A stretch of 7,089 nt of DNA from DBFJGL01 sp048394785 (GTDB taxonomy: Bacteria; Bacillota; Clostridia; Christensenellales; CAG-917): contig DBFJGL010000110.1 in the NCBI GenBank assembly GCA_048394785.1, forward strand, positions 1 through 7,089, given 5' to 3'. The first letter of the stretch is position 1; every line of letters begins with the position of its first letter. Positions 7,074 to 7,089 of this stretch are shown here, in pieces. The position numbers and the translations under genes are program-made. Below the pieces are notes generated by a model. That model saw only the letters and a list, made by a program, of their open reading frames with translations, searched no databases and was not told the DNA's origin.

Positions 7074-7089
7074 AAGGACGGAACAAGTT

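Noticed and set aside
1..7089. Frequent GACGTC palindromes (about nine found by eye, more than expected by chance)
   Set aside because: Most occur inside addA and addB, where GAC and GTC are favoured codons (Asp-Val). I see no spacing or clustering that suggests a binding site. A genome-wide count corrected for codon use would be needed to revive this.

Overview
The window is almost entirely one operon-like pair on the minus strand: addB (upstream, 7058 to 3783) followed by addA (3790 to 362). They encode the two subunits of the AddAB/RexAB helicase-nuclease, which processes double-strand DNA breaks for RecA-dependent recombination. Together they fill about 94% of the window. Every long plus-strand ORF lies opposite these two genes and is best read as a shadow.

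The AddAB (not RecBCD) type, the addB-addA order, the strong AAGGAGG/GGAGG ribosome binding sites and the TATAAT-type promoters point to a low-to-mid GC Gram-positive bacterium. An uncultured member of the Clostridia is my best guess from the look of the sequence. No marker gene fixes the taxon.

Layout. (a) 7059-7089: the last 31 bases, holding an extended -10 element or, alternatively, the 3' end of an upstream gene; they cannot be told apart here. (b) 7058-3783: addB, 1091 aa, with four intact Fe-S cysteines and an intact nuclease motif but no Walker A at its N-terminus. (c) 3790-362: addA, 1142 aa, with a full set of SF1 helicase motifs and an intact C-terminal nuclease. It overlaps addB by 8 bp and its Shine-Dalgarno lies inside the last codons of addB, so the two are probably translated together. 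(d) 361-139: an intergenic stretch with hairpins just after addA (a terminator candidate), then a near-consensus promoter and RBS. (e) 138-1: the first 46 codons of a small membrane protein of unknown function, running off the left edge.

How the genes work together (family knowledge): AddA is the motor and cuts one strand with its C-terminal nuclease. AddB cuts the other strand, is stabilised by an Fe-S cluster and scans for Chi. I see no mobile element, CRISPR array, RNA gene or phage gene. I found no undescribed system; the most notable points are the RexB-like N-terminus joined to an AddB-like Fe-S nuclease, the possibly leaderless addB start, and the duplicated -10 region plus LPSTG-bearing start of the small membrane gene.
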